A DNA stretch of 45,583 bases from Halomonas cupida (GCF_900142755.1 NZ_FRCA01000013.1:63402-108984), one strand, 5' to 3'; positions 1 to 8,619 are shown, counted from the stretch's first letter. A program made the numbers and translations. The notes: generated from the sequence alone by a model not told the origin.

Positions 1-252
1 CAGCTTCGAGACACGAGTAACGAGCGGCGAGCTGCCCAGTGCCGCTCCATGGTCCCAGCTTCGAGACACGAGTAACGAGCGGCGAGCTGCCCAGTACCAG
101 TCTGACGGTTACGTGCCTTTTCTCGGGGTTCGGGGTTCGGGGTTCGGGGTTCGGGGTTCGGGGTTCGGGGTTCGGGGTTCGGGGTTCGGCTCGAGCGTAG
201 CGTGCTCGTGGCTCGTGGCTCGTGGCTCGTGGCTCGTGGCTCGTGGCTCGCC
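1..252. repeat. Composite tandem-repeat spacer downstream of dctM
   Basis: No gene is visible. A segment of about 50 bp beginning CAGCTTCGAGACACGAG occurs twice (1-53 and 57-100). Nine perfect copies of the heptamer CGGGGTT follow (124-186), then one CTCGAGCGTAGCGTGCTCG unit (190-208) and six copies of GCTCGTG (204-245). This last array runs right up to the TAG stop of the TRAP permease at 253. The same modules recur at 4120-4460 and 19815-20198. All units are 7 bp, so the array is open in several frames and produces low-complexity ORFs that are not genes. Confidence 0.85.
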
Positions 253-1548
253 CTACACGTTATACCCCAGCACCCTTGGCAGCCACAGCGCGATCTCCGG
301 GAAGAACGCGACCAGCGCCAGCGACGAGGCCATGGCCACGACAAACAGCAGCGCCCAGCCGACCGTCTGCTCGAGGCGAATCTTCGCCACCTCTGTCGTC
401 ACCATCAGATTGACAGCAACAGGAGGCGTGAACTGGCCAATGGCGATGTTCATTGCCAACAGAATACCGAACCACACCGGGTTCCAGCCGAAATGCTGCA
501 TCACCGGAATCAGGATCGGCATCATGATCAGATAGATCGAGATGGCATCCAGCAGCATGCCTGCCGCCAGCACCGCCAACATGATCAGCACCAGCAGCAG
601 AGCACCATTGTCCGACAACCCGATGACCCATTCGGCAAGGTGCCGGAAGGTGCCCAGGGTGGTTCCTGCCCAGGCGAAGATTCCGGCCAGCGCAATGATC
701 AGCATCACCACCCCCGAGACCACCGCAGCCTCACCCAGCAGCTCCCAGAGGTCTCGCCAGTTCAGCTCGCGGGTCAGCACCAGGCCCACCACCACACCAT
801 ACGCCACGGCTACCACCGCTGCTTCGGTCGGGGTGAACAGACCGCTGCGTAGACCACCGAGAATCAGCACAGGGGCAAAGAGTGCCGGAATCGCCTGACG
901 AAAACTCTCTCCCAACGGTGGACGTTCCACCTCCCGGGGATCTTCCCAACCATAGTGGCGCGACAGCAACAACGCCGGTATCAACAGTGACAGTCCGGCA
1001 AGCACACCGGGAAAGAGACCTGCGGCGAACAACGCGCGCAAGTCCACTCCCGGCACCACGATCGAATACAGGATCAACGCCACCGACGGTGGGATCAGTA
1101 TCGCCGTGGAGGCCGAAGCGGCAATCAGGGTCGCGGAAAAGGGCCGTGGATAACCGGCACGGGTCATGCTCGGCAACATGACCATGGCCACTGCTGCGGC
1201 GTCCGCCGGCCCTGAGCCACTCATCCCGCCCATGATCATGCACACCAACACCGCAACCACTGCCAGGCCGCCGTGACGCGGGCCGATCAGCGCCTGAGCG
1301 AAACGCACCAGACGTGCGGCCACTCCAGCACGCTCGAAGATCAGTCCGGTGAGAATGAACAACGGAATGGCAATCAGCGGATACTTGGCAACGCTGTTCC
1401 AGGTATTGGTACCCAGGGTAGCCAGCATGTTGGGTGACAGTCCCGCGAGAATACCGACCGCCCCCGAAAGACCAAGGGAAAAGGCAACCGGGACGCCAAT
1501 CACCAGCAGCGCGAGGAAACTGACCAGCATCCACAGATCAGGCGTCAT
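253..1548 (-). CDS. dctM: TRAP transporter large permease, DctM family
   Basis: This is the large membrane subunit of a tripartite ATP-independent periplasmic transporter, which uses an ion gradient to import an organic acid delivered by the binding protein. The 431-residue product is almost wholly hydrophobic, as expected for a 12-14 helix DctM protein. It has the family-type segments GGMSGSGPADAAA in the first half and FTPPVAVNLMV near the C-terminus. I chose the ATG at 1548 (MTPDLW) because GGGGGA lies 8 bp upstream; the start at 1575 would add nine residues. It overlaps the end of dctQ by 11 bp, which suggests translational coupling. The substrate cannot be read from the sequence. The gene ends directly against a 7-bp repeat array. 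Confidence 0.93.
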   Translation of the reverse strand: MTPDLWMLVSFLALLVIGVPVAFSLGLSGAVGILAGLSPNMLATLGTNTWNSVAKYPLIAIPLFILTGLIFERAGVAARLVRFAQALIGPRHGGLAVVAVLVCMIMGGMSGSGPADAAAVAMVMLPSMTRAGYPRPFSATLIAASASTAILIPPSVALILYSIVVPGVDLRALFAAGLFPGVLAGLSLLIPALLLSRHYGWEDPREVERPPLGESFRQAIPALFAPVLILGGLRSGLFTPTEAAVVAVAYGVVVGLVLTRELNWRDLWELLGEAAVVSGVVMLIIALAGIFAWAGTTLGTFRHLAEWVIGLSDNGALLLVLIMLAVLAAGMLLDAISIYLIMMPILIPVMQHFGWNPVWFGILLAMNIAIGQFTPPVAVNLMVTTEVAKIRLEQTVGWALLFVVAMASSLALVAFFPEIALWLPRVLGYNV

Positions 1549-2014
1549 CGGCGAAATCCCCCCGCAAGCGAGCAACAGTCAGCTGGCACTGACGAAACAG
1601 CATCAAGGCCGACAACACCGGCAGCCAGACCAGGTACCACCACTGTGGCAGTCCGAGGCCAGGCGACAGTGATTGCCACTGATATTCCTGCCAAGCCATA
1701 CGCCCGCCGAACCAGGTGATCAAACTGAGCAGCACAACCCCACACAACCCCTGAACCACAATGAGCCCCTGGCGAGCCCGAGGTGGTAGAGCTCGCTCCA
1801 GCAGTCCAATACGAATATGGCGATGGCTACGCAGTGCCACTGAGGCACCGGCGAAGGTCAACAGTACCAGCAGGAAGACGGAGAATTCTTCGGTGAAGGC
1901 GAAGGAACCGCCAGTGATATAGCGCACTATTACATTGCCGAGACTGATCACGCCGATGATCAGAATGGCCAGAGTGGCAAGCACACGTTCGACAACAGCG
2001 TCAGGGCGTTTCAT
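1538..2014 (-). CDS. dctQ: TRAP transporter small permease, DctQ family
   Basis: A small inner-membrane subunit of 158 residues with about four hydrophobic segments, matching DctQ in length and layout. It includes the typical FTEEFSVFLLVLLTFAGASVA segment, followed by the basic, His-containing stretch RSHRHIRIG. It forms the membrane complex with the overlapping DctM downstream. The binding-protein gene lies 73 bp upstream, so the operon order is dctP, dctQ, dctM. The upstream ribosome binding site is weak, which fits lower expression than the binding protein. Family is certain; substrate unknown. Confidence 0.9.
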   Translation of the reverse strand: MKRPDAVVERVLATLAILIIGVISLGNVIVRYITGGSFAFTEEFSVFLLVLLTFAGASVALRSHRHIRIGLLERALPPRARQGLIVVQGLCGVVLLSLITWFGGRMAWQEYQWQSLSPGLGLPQWWYLVWLPVLSALMLFRQCQLTVARLRGDFADDA

Positions 2015-2087
2015 CAGGGGATTGATCTACAGAGGGTAACAGGTGCCGGCCCCTGAGCCAGGAGCCAGCGTCGACTTCCAGCCAATG

Positions 2088-3101
2088 TCAGGGAGTGCCG
2101 ATATCGGCACGAGCGGCCTCGAGCAGCTCCTCGCCAATACGCGGCGTCCACTTGCTGTAGACACTCTCGGTGGCACTGACAAAGGCTTCAAGCTGTTCTT
2201 CGGTCAACTCGGTGACAGTCACTCCTCGCTCCTCGATGGCAGCAAGGCGATCTGCTTCCTGTTCACGGGTCATCTTGATTTCCCAGACGCCGGCCTCAAT
2301 GGCCGTCTCGCGCAGCAGTGTCTTCTCCTCATCAGAGAGCGAGCTCCATACCTGCTGGTTGGCAGCGAAGACCAGTGGATCATTCATGTAGTTCCACAGC
2401 GTGACATAGCTCTGCCCCACCTGATCGATACGTGCCACATCGAATACCGACAGCGGGTTTTCCTGACCGTCCACAGCGCCGGTGGTCAATGCCGGCTTGG
2501 CATCGGCCCAGCTCATCTGAGTGGGATTGGCCCCCATCGCAGAGAAGGTATCCTGGAACAGCGGTGAACCGACCACACGAATCTTCAGCCCTTCCAGATC
2601 CGCAGGTTCATCGATCACGCCACGGGAGTTGGACACCTGGCGAAACCCGTTCTCGCCCCAGCCCAATGGCACCACACCACGGGACTCAATGGCGTCGAAC
2701 ACCAGGTCACCCGCGGTGCCTCCCGTAACCGCATCCACTGCCGCTTCATCGGGCATCAGAAACGGCAGCGAAAACAGATTGAGCTCCGGCACCTGGGGCG
2801 ACCAGTTGATGGTCGAGCCCACGGCCAGATCAATCAAACCGGAACGCATGGCCGAGAACTCTCGCGTCTGATCCCCGTTGACCAACTGAGAGTTGGGATA
2901 GACACGCAGCGTCAGCTCCCCATTTGAGCGCTCCTCCACCAGGTCCGCCCACTTCTGTGCCGCCTGCCCCCAGGGGAAGGCATCGGACAGCACCGTGGAA
3001 ACCGAGAGTTCGCGAGCTTCGACGGAAGTCGCCAGGGTCGCGCCGGCGAGCAACGCACCCGCAAGTGAAAGAGACAGACGTGAAGGGAGCCAGGCAGTCA
3101 T
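2088..3101 (-). CDS. dctP: TRAP transporter substrate-binding protein, DctP family
   Basis: Periplasmic solute-binding protein of 337 residues. A signal peptide of about 27 residues (basic start, then LSLSLAGALLAGATLATSVEA) precedes a mature DctP domain. The family segments are present: VYPNSQLVNGDQTREF, LEGLKIRVVGSPLF with the carboxylate-binding Arg, and DGQENPLSVFDV. I chose the ATG at 3101 because AAGGA lies 7 bp upstream; the ATG at 3116 has no good site. It is the first gene of its operon and is divergent from an outer-membrane channel gene, with one TGTATACA palindrome between them. Which acid it binds is unknown. Confidence 0.92.
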   Translation of the reverse strand: MTAWLPSRLSLSLAGALLAGATLATSVEARELSVSTVLSDAFPWGQAAQKWADLVEERSNGELTLRVYPNSQLVNGDQTREFSAMRSGLIDLAVGSTINWSPQVPELNLFSLPFLMPDEAAVDAVTGGTAGDLVFDAIESRGVVPLGWGENGFRQVSNSRGVIDEPADLEGLKIRVVGSPLFQDTFSAMGANPTQMSWADAKPALTTGAVDGQENPLSVFDVARIDQVGQSYVTLWNYMNDPLVFAANQQVWSSLSDEEKTLLRETAIEAGVWEIKMTREQEADRLAAIEERGVTVTELTEEQLEAFVSATESVYSKWTPRIGEELLEAARADIGTP

Positions 3102-3360
3102 GACGTGTCCTTGCATTGTAGCCCCGTGAAACCGGGGTCGATTGGGAAACCCCGAGTCACAGGGGGAAATATTGTTGGTATGGAGACGCTACTTAATATG
3201 CCTGCAAAGCAGGCCCGCTCACAAGGCCTCGTCCCCGCTCGGCAAGGCCTCAACGGCTGGAGCCATGAAACCACTCGATCTGTATACAACTAATTTGACA
3301 AACTGGACACATGAAATCGATACTCTGATCGCCAATACAAAAACAATGGAAAACATTTCT
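3102..3360. promoter_or_regulatory. Divergent dctP / outer-membrane protein control region
   Basis: About 260 bp without a gene. Toward the outer-membrane protein there is TTGACA at 3295-3300 and GATACT at 3319-3324 (18 bp spacer), a credible sigma-70 promoter. A TGTATACAAC palindrome at 3281-3290 ends 4 bp before the -35 box. Nearer dctP, CCGGGGT and ACCCCG segments at 3131-3154 can form a short hairpin. The promoter call is by eye. Confidence 0.55.
3281..3290. promoter_or_regulatory. GTATAC palindrome, putative GntR/FCD operator
   Basis: TGTATACAAC has the same core as the sites upstream of gcl, hpxA, uraD and gntR-modABC. It sits directly upstream of the -35 box of the outer-membrane protein promoter and between two divergent transport genes. 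Assignment to a GntR-family regulator is inference. Confidence 0.45.
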
Positions 3361-4119
3361 ATGAAATTACTTCATCTGGGATTCCTCAGCGGTGCTGCCA
3401 TGCTGGCTGTCCACCCCGCCATTGCCGCACAGTACAGCACCACCAAGGTCGAGGCCCTCTATGGCTGGGACTATCAGGATGAGGCCGATGCCGGGTTCAC
3501 CATCGACAATCCGCGCCACAGCATCCTGACCTTCGCCAATGCCAGCGGCTGGAGTTGGGGCGACAGCTTCTTCTTCGCCGACTTCACCAACTACGACCAG
3601 AGCAGCGACGAGGAGCAGGACTTCGGCAGCACTCACGCCGAGTGGATCGTACGTGGCAACCTCGGCGAACTGTTCAACAGTGACCTTTCCTTCGGCCCGG
3701 TCAAGGGCGTCTATGCCGCCGCCCAGCTCGACTTCGACCGCAACTCGTCAACCCGCAAGACCACCCACCTGGCGGGCTTGAGTTTTGACCTCGATGTCCC
3801 GGGCCTGGACTTCTTCAAGCTCCACACGCTATACCGCAACGACGAGAGTGACGCCGCCGAAGGCAGCTCCGAGCAATACACCCTGGTCTGGTCACGCACC
3901 TTCGAACTCGGCTCCGCCACCTTCTCCTTTGAAGGCTTTCTCGACTACATCACTGAGGAAGGCGATCTCGCCGACCAACTGCTGACCCAACCACAGCTGG
4001 TCTGGCACGCCACCGACAATATCGGCCTGGGGATCGAGTACCAGTACTGGCACAACAAGTTCGGCCTGGAAGGCACCGACGAGTCCCTGCCCCAGGCCAT
4101 GGTGAGATGGACGTTCTAA
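3361..4119 (+). CDS. Outer-membrane channel protein, OmpK/Tsx-like beta-barrel
   Basis: A 252-residue protein with a signal peptide (MKLLHLGFLSGAAMLAVHPAIA, cleavage near residue 22). The mature chain has alternating hydrophobic and polar strands rich in Trp, Tyr and Phe and ends in a C-terminal Phe (MVRWTF), the usual mark of a beta-barrel recognised by the BAM complex. WSWGDSFFFADFTNY and YWHNKFG resemble the OmpK / nucleoside-specific channel (Tsx) family. I chose the ATG at 3361, which starts a clean signal peptide and has GGAAA upstream; in-frame starts from 3142 add non-signal sequence. Divergent from the TRAP operon, it may be the outer-membrane entry for that substrate (inference). 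Confidence 0.8.
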   Translation: MKLLHLGFLSGAAMLAVHPAIAAQYSTTKVEALYGWDYQDEADAGFTIDNPRHSILTFANASGWSWGDSFFFADFTNYDQSSDEEQDFGSTHAEWIVRGNLGELFNSDLSFGPVKGVYAAAQLDFDRNSSTRKTTHLAGLSFDLDVPGLDFFKLHTLYRNDESDAAEGSSEQYTLVWSRTFELGSATFSFEGFLDYITEEGDLADQLLTQPQLVWHATDNIGLGIEYQYWHNKFGLEGTDESLPQAMVRWTF

Positions 4120-4492
4120 CCAAGCTTCCAGCTGCGAGCCACGAGCTTCGAGCTGCGAGCTGCGAGCTGCGAGCTGCGAGCTGCGAGCAGATCGGTGCCA
4201 ACCTGATGGGTTACGTGCCTTTCCTCGGGGTTCGGGGTTCGGGGTTCGGGGTTCGGGGTTCGGGGTTCGGGGTTCGGGGTTCGGGGTTCGGGGTTCAAGC
4301 TCGAGCGTAGCGTACTCGAAGCTCGCCGCTCGCGGCTGGGGTCCATGCTCGAGCGTAGCGTGCTCGTAGCTCGTATCTCGTGGCTGGGTTTACCTGCTCG
4401 AGCGCAGCGTACTCGCAGCTCGCTGCTCGTCGCTATTGCTCTCGCCTGCTATGCTGTGCGGCTCCGTCTCCCCCTGAACTCAAGGACGCTCC
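4120..4492. repeat. Composite tandem-repeat spacer downstream of the OMP gene
   Basis: 373 bp without a gene. It holds five copies of GCTGCGA (4152-4186), ten copies of CGGGGTT (4226-4295), and three CTCGAGCG-type units near 4300, 4347 and 4398. The 17-bp lead-in GGTTACGTGCCTTTYCTC before the CGGGGTT array is shared with the array at 109-123, so the two blocks are direct repeats flanking the TRAP/OMP genes. The array begins within 35 bp of the OMP stop codon. Confidence 0.85.
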
Positions 4493-5368
4493 GTGCCGCT
4501 TCGCGACCTGCTGCCTGGCCTGTTTGCCATTGCCCTCTGGGCACTGAACATCATCGTCATCAAGGTCGGCGTCACCGAGATGCCGCCACTGTTGTTGACC
4601 ACCTTGCGCTTCATGCTGGTCGCAGTATTGCTGGTGCCCTTTCATCCGGTCGCCCGCCATCAGCTGCCGTTTCTGCTGCTGTTGTCGCTGACCTTCGGCA
4701 GCATGCATTTCGCGTTGATGATCATCGGCCTGGAGCAGGCTGAAGCCGGCACTGGTGCCTTGCTGGTGCAGATGGGAACGCCCTTCGCGACCCTGCTGGC
4801 AGTGATCTTCCTGCGTGAACGGCTGGGACTCAAACGCCTGGTGGGCCTGCTGATGTCCTTCGCTGGAGTGGCAATACTCGCGGGCGGTCCATCGCTCCCC
4901 GCACCTCTGCCCACGGCACTGTTGCTGACCAGTGCAATGGGCTGGGCGATTTCCCAGCTATTGATCAAGCGCGGCCCCAATATCGCGCCCATGGCACTGG
5001 CCGGTTGGGTGGCTCTGTTTACCGTCCCCCAGGTGGCGCTGGGATCATGGTGGTTCGAAGACCATCAGTGGCAGATCATCCAGAGTGCGGGCATCAAGGG
5101 CTGGGGAGCGGTCGTCTATACCGCGGTGATGTCATCGATCGTCGCCTATGGCCTGTGGTTCGGCCTGCTGCGCCGTCATGACGTCAATCGCGTAGTGCCC
5201 ATGACTCTGCTGGTGCCGGTACTGGCGGTTATCCTCGGCATCCTGCTGCTCGGTGATGGTACCGATGTCTACAAGCTCGGTGGTGGTGGCATGGTCGTTG
5301 CCGGCGTCGGCCTGATCGTGATCCGCTGGCGACGCCGACGCCCTGAACCGGATACCGCTCGTAGCTGA
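4493..5368 (+). CDS. EamA (DMT superfamily) transporter
   Basis: A 291-residue inner-membrane protein with about ten hydrophobic helices arranged as two EamA repeats, typical of drug/metabolite exporters. Characteristic segments include GLFAIALWALNIIVIKVGV near the start and SSIVAYGLWFGLLRRHDVNRV with MTLLVPVLAVILG in the second half. The start is GTG at 4493 with AAGGA 6 bp upstream. The C-terminus is a basic tail (RWRRRRPE). It is convergent with the DUF192 gene with only 3 bp between the stop codons. The substrate is unknown. Confidence 0.88.
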   Translation: MPLRDLLPGLFAIALWALNIIVIKVGVTEMPPLLLTTLRFMLVAVLLVPFHPVARHQLPFLLLLSLTFGSMHFALMIIGLEQAEAGTGALLVQMGTPFATLLAVIFLRERLGLKRLVGLLMSFAGVAILAGGPSLPAPLPTALLLTSAMGWAISQLLIKRGPNIAPMALAGWVALFTVPQVALGSWWFEDHQWQIIQSAGIKGWGAVVYTAVMSSIVAYGLWFGLLRRHDVNRVVPMTLLVPVLAVILGILLLGDGTDVYKLGGGGMVVAGVGLIVIRWRRRRPEPDTARS

Positions 5369-5371
5369 TCC

Positions 5372-5896
5372 CTACTGACACAGTCCACTGCTGCCCGGCC
5401 AACTGACGCAGTCGCCGACCCTGATGCCAAGCTGCGCCAGGGTACCGGCATTGACCTCCAGCGCAGCATGATAAGCCTGGCCTGGTTGCGTCGCTGGGCA
5501 GTGCGAGGCATCAGATTCACAGGGCTGCATCTGACGAATCTCGACGATGCGCCCATCGGCATCGATAAAGGCGATATCCAGCGGAATCAGGGTCTGATAC
5601 ATCCAGAAGGCGTTCTCCACCCCTTGAGGAGCGCTGTACAGAAACAGCATGCCATGATCCCCAGGCATCGAATCCCGTCCCATCAAGCCACGATTGCGTT
5701 CGCCCGGCGCATCGGCGACCTCGACGTCGAATCGCGTTGGTCCCTGTTCCGCGTGAATCACCAGTGGAACTGTTTCACCGGTGGATGCCTGCGCACTACG
5801 CCACGCAAGGCTCAATGGTGCCGACAGCATCATCGGCGTCAGCGCCAGCGGTGACAGCGAAAGCGTCTTGAGCAGTCGGCGACGACTCAGTGTCAT
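5372..5896 (-). CDS. DUF192 family exported protein with Tat-like signal
   Basis: A 174-residue protein. The N-terminus (SRRRLLK followed by a hydrophobic stretch ending near AQA) fits a twin-arginine signal peptide. The rest is a DUF192 domain with RGLMGRDSMP, FWMYQTLIPLDIAFIDADG and a final ALEVNAGTLAQLG segment. It is next to the end of modC (2 bp gap), so it may be cotranscribed with the molybdate operon. DUF192 proteins have no firmly established biochemical role that I can name, so I assign none. Confidence 0.88.
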   Translation of the reverse strand: MTLSRRRLLKTLSLSPLALTPMMLSAPLSLAWRSAQASTGETVPLVIHAEQGPTRFDVEVADAPGERNRGLMGRDSMPGDHGMLFLYSAPQGVENAFWMYQTLIPLDIAFIDADGRIVEIRQMQPCESDASHCPATQPGQAYHAALEVNAGTLAQLGIRVGDCVSWPGSSGLCQ

Positions 5897-5898
5897 GA

Positions 5899-7092
5899 TC
5901 AGATCTCCTCGGGGGGAATCGCGTCCTGTGACGCCTCTCCCATGATATGAATGCCCGTCGCCAACAGCGACACTTCCACCACCTGCCCGCGCAGCAGTTG
6001 ACTGCGTCGCACGGTATGGGTCGCCATGTCGAAGCGCATGGTCTGGTGCTCATGATCGAGTGCCAGGGTGATGGTGCTCACACCGCCCAGCACCACCAAC
6101 TGTTCGATGCGAGCCCTGACTCGGTTCTCGTCCTGGTGCTGGTTCTCGTCCTCGTGCTGGTTCTCGTCCTGGTGCTGCGAGGACCGGTCAGCGCGTTGCA
6201 GGATGATATCCGATTCCGGCACATACCAGGCCAGCCGACTTCCTTCGGCATATCCCTCCAGCCCCTCGGTTACCTCCAGTTGCCAATCGCCCCACGCCAG
6301 CCTTGGTCCGTCTGCGCCATGGACCAGGGTTGCGGTGAACACATTGGGGCGATCGATCAGTCGCGCTACCTCGGCACTGACCGGGCGCCGGAAGATTTCG
6401 CTCGGTGCGCCCTGTTGCAGGGATCGTCCTCCATGCAATACACAGATTCGATCGGCCAGGGCACTGGCCTCATTGAGGTCATGAGTCACCATCACGATAG
6501 GGATGTTGAGCCGCTCACGAAGCAGCGCCAGCTCACGCTGCAGACGACGGCGCGTCACTTGGTCCACCGCCGAGAAAGGTTCATCCAGCAACAGTACTCG
6601 AGGCTCGCGAGCCAGGGCTCGGGCCAGGGCCACACGTTGCCGCTGACCACCGGAAAGTTGATGAGGATAACGATGCGCGAAGTCTTCCAGGTGCACCATC
6701 TCAAGCCAACTCATGGCTCGCTGATGACGCTGATCACGCGGTAGATGGCCGAGGGCTGTGGCAATGTTGGCCCGTGCATCCAGATGCGGGAACAGTGCAT
6801 AGTCCTGAAAGACCATGCCCACGCGGCGCCTCTGCGGCGACCAACACTGGCCGCCTGCCTCATACCACAGCTCGTCGCCACAACGAATCGAGCCTCCGGA
6901 GGGCCGATAGAGACCGGCAATACTGCGCAACAACGTCGTCTTGCCACTGCCGGAAGGACCGACCAGCGCCAGCAGCTCGCCCGGGCCACAGCGAAACTCA
7001 GCCGCCAGAGGAATCGGCGAGGGCTGCGTCAGGTTCACCAGCAGCGTACCTGGTCCCACGGCCTCTGATCGAGCAGTCTCCGGTTGCGTCAT
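5899..7092 (-). CDS. modC: Molybdate ABC transporter ATP-binding protein ModC
   Basis: ATPase subunit of the molybdate importer, 397 residues. The ABC domain shows Walker A GPSGSGKTT (45-53), Q-loop at FQDYALFP, signature LSGGQRQR (146-153), Walker B LLLDEPFSAVD (167-177) and H-loop in MVTHD. The C-terminal third is the TOBE/Mop-type domain. Inside it, at about residues 306-324, lies a hydrophilic tandem repeat (HQDENQ, HEDENQ, HQDEN) encoded by three 18-bp units at 6123-6176. The start overlaps the stop of modB by 4 bp, so translation is coupled. Confidence 0.93.
   Translation of the reverse strand: MTQPETARSEAVGPGTLLVNLTQPSPIPLAAEFRCGPGELLALVGPSGSGKTTLLRSIAGLYRPSGGSIRCGDELWYEAGGQCWSPQRRRVGMVFQDYALFPHLDARANIATALGHLPRDQRHQRAMSWLEMVHLEDFAHRYPHQLSGGQRQRVALARALAREPRVLLLDEPFSAVDQVTRRRLQRELALLRERLNIPIVMVTHDLNEASALADRICVLHGGRSLQQGAPSEIFRRPVSAEVARLIDRPNVFTATLVHGADGPRLAWGDWQLEVTEGLEGYAEGSRLAWYVPESDIILQRADRSSQHQDENQHEDENQHQDENRVRARIEQLVVLGGVSTITLALDHEHQTMRFDMATHTVRRSQLLRGQVVEVSLLATGIHIMGEASQDAIPPEEI
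6123..6176 (-). repeat. 18-bp tandem repeat inside modC
   Basis: Three nearly identical 18-bp units in frame with modC, encoding a six-residue acidic/Gln/His repeat in the C-terminal regulatory domain. The period is a multiple of three, so copy-number change would keep the frame. Confidence 0.85.
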
Positions 7093-7760
7093 ACGTGTCT
7101 CTTCCAGCGTTGTCGGGCTGCCAGGCCGTAGACCACTCCAATGGTCAGGAACGACACCAGCAGCAACATGGCCGACATGATACCCGCCCCGCTTTCATCG
7201 AAGGCCTGCATGCGATCATAGATGGAGATCGCCAGGGTTCGGGTTTCACCATCGATCGAACCGCCCACCATCAGAATGACGCCGAACTCACCGAGGGTAT
7301 GCGCAAAGGTCAGGGCCAGAGAGGAAATGATACCGGGTAGAACCAGCGGCAGCTCGATACGCCATAGGGTCTGCCAGGCAGACAGCCCGGAGCACCACGC
7401 CGCCTCACGCAGGTGGGCGGGTACTGCCTCGAAAGCACGCTGCACAGGCTGCACCGCAAACGGAAGATTGACCACCAGTGATGCCAGCAGGATGCCACTG
7501 AAACTGAAGTTGAGACTACCGCCGAACAACCACTGCCAGAAGGCGCCCAGGGGCGCATCCTGGCTGAATGCCTGCATCAGATAGAAGCCCAGCACGGTGG
7601 GCGGCATGACCAGAGGAAGCGCCACCATTGCCTCGGGCAGCACCTTCCAGCGAGCTCGGGCCTGCGCCAGGCTGCGCCCGAGAACAATGCCCAGCGGCAG
7701 CAGCATTGCACTGGTCAACAACGCCAGCTTCAGTGAGACGAATAGTGCCGCTCCATCCAT
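7089..7760 (-). CDS. modB: Molybdate ABC transporter permease ModB
   Basis: Inner-membrane permease of 223 residues with five to six helices. The cytoplasmic EAA loop, which contacts the ATPase, reads REAAWCSGLSAWQTLWRIELPLVLPG. The segment GGSIDGETRTLAISIYD is typical of ModB. GAGG 8 bp before the ATG supports the start. It is 10 bp after modA and overlaps modC by 4 bp. Confidence 0.94.
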   Translation of the reverse strand: MDGAALFVSLKLALLTSAMLLPLGIVLGRSLAQARARWKVLPEAMVALPLVMPPTVLGFYLMQAFSQDAPLGAFWQWLFGGSLNFSFSGILLASLVVNLPFAVQPVQRAFEAVPAHLREAAWCSGLSAWQTLWRIELPLVLPGIISSLALTFAHTLGEFGVILMVGGSIDGETRTLAISIYDRMQAFDESGAGIMSAMLLLVSFLTIGVVYGLAARQRWKRHV

Positions 7761-7770
7761 GGCGGTCGCC

Positions 7771-8565
7771 TCAGGACGCTTCGGGTACCGAGAACCCGAA
7801 GCGCGTCAGGACCTCTTCAGCCTCGGGCGATTGCATGAAATCGAAGAAGGCTCTGGCACCATCGCCGGCGCCATCGACCAGCACCATGCGCTGTACCAGA
7901 GGGTGATGCCACTGTTCGGGAATCAGGCGCCAGGTGGCCCGCCCCTCAAGCTCCGGGGAGCTGACCAGAGAATAAGCCGAGAAACCACCGATGGCCTCGG
8001 CAGACAGGGAAAACTGCGCCGCCTGGGCGACATTTTCGCCGACGATGCGCAACGCCTCGGAGTCCTGCCACAAGTCAGCCTGCTCCAGCACCTCCCGTGC
8101 CGCCAGACCATAGGGCGCATGCTCGGGATTGGCCAGAGCAATCCGCAACCGCGAGTCACCACTACTGGATTCGGCAATGGCCTGACGCACCACCTGCAGC
8201 GGATCATCCTCGTTGGGCAGAGGACGATCCTTCGATTGCAGCCAGACCAGCCGCCCCAGTGCGTAGGTCCGCCCCTCACCGTCACTCAGCCCCTCATCCT
8301 CCAGGGTCCGGGCACGTGCCTCATCGGCGGACAGGAAGACCTCGAAAGGAGCGCCCTGCTGGATCTGCCGCAGCAGATTACCGGACGCCCCGTAGGTGAC
8401 GCGCACCTGGTCGTCATGCTCGGCCTCGAATCGCTCCACCAATTCCGGCATGGCAAACTGCAGCGAGGATGCCGCTGCCACCGTCACGGTTTCGGCCTGA
8501 GCCAGACTGCTGGTCGCCAGTGTCACGGCCAGCAACATGGGCACGCCCAACAGCTTTCGCATCAT
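7771..8565 (-). CDS. modA: Molybdate-binding periplasmic protein ModA
   Basis: Solute-binding protein of 264 residues. The signal peptide (MMRKLLGVPMLLAVTLATSSLAQA) is followed by TVTVAAASSLQFAMPELV, the ModA N-terminal motif in which backbone and Ser side chains hold the oxyanion, and VTYGASGNLLRQIQQGAPFEVFLSAD, also a family hallmark. First gene of modABC, 54 bp downstream of a gntR gene on the same strand. A small GCCTGT/ACAGGC hairpin lies in that gap. The ATG three bases inside (8562) is an equally possible start. Confidence 0.93.
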   Translation of the reverse strand: MMRKLLGVPMLLAVTLATSSLAQAETVTVAAASSLQFAMPELVERFEAEHDDQVRVTYGASGNLLRQIQQGAPFEVFLSADEARARTLEDEGLSDGEGRTYALGRLVWLQSKDRPLPNEDDPLQVVRQAIAESSSGDSRLRIALANPEHAPYGLAAREVLEQADLWQDSEALRIVGENVAQAAQFSLSAEAIGGFSAYSLVSSPELEGRATWRLIPEQWHHPLVQRMVLVDGAGDGARAFFDFMQSPEAEEVLTRFGFSVPEAS

Positions 8566-8619
8566 GATGTTCTACCTTGCTGAATCCACAACATCGCCTG
8601 TTGATGACAGGCACCGGAG

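Noticed and set aside
124..250. CRISPR-like or phase-variable coding repeat
   Set aside because: Heptamers are in tandem without spacers and lie outside any gene, after a stop codon, so they cannot switch a reading frame here.
113..535. Small ORF encoding Gly-Val-Arg-Gly repeats
   Set aside because: It is the translation of the CGGGGTT heptamer array running into dctM antisense, with no family resemblance.
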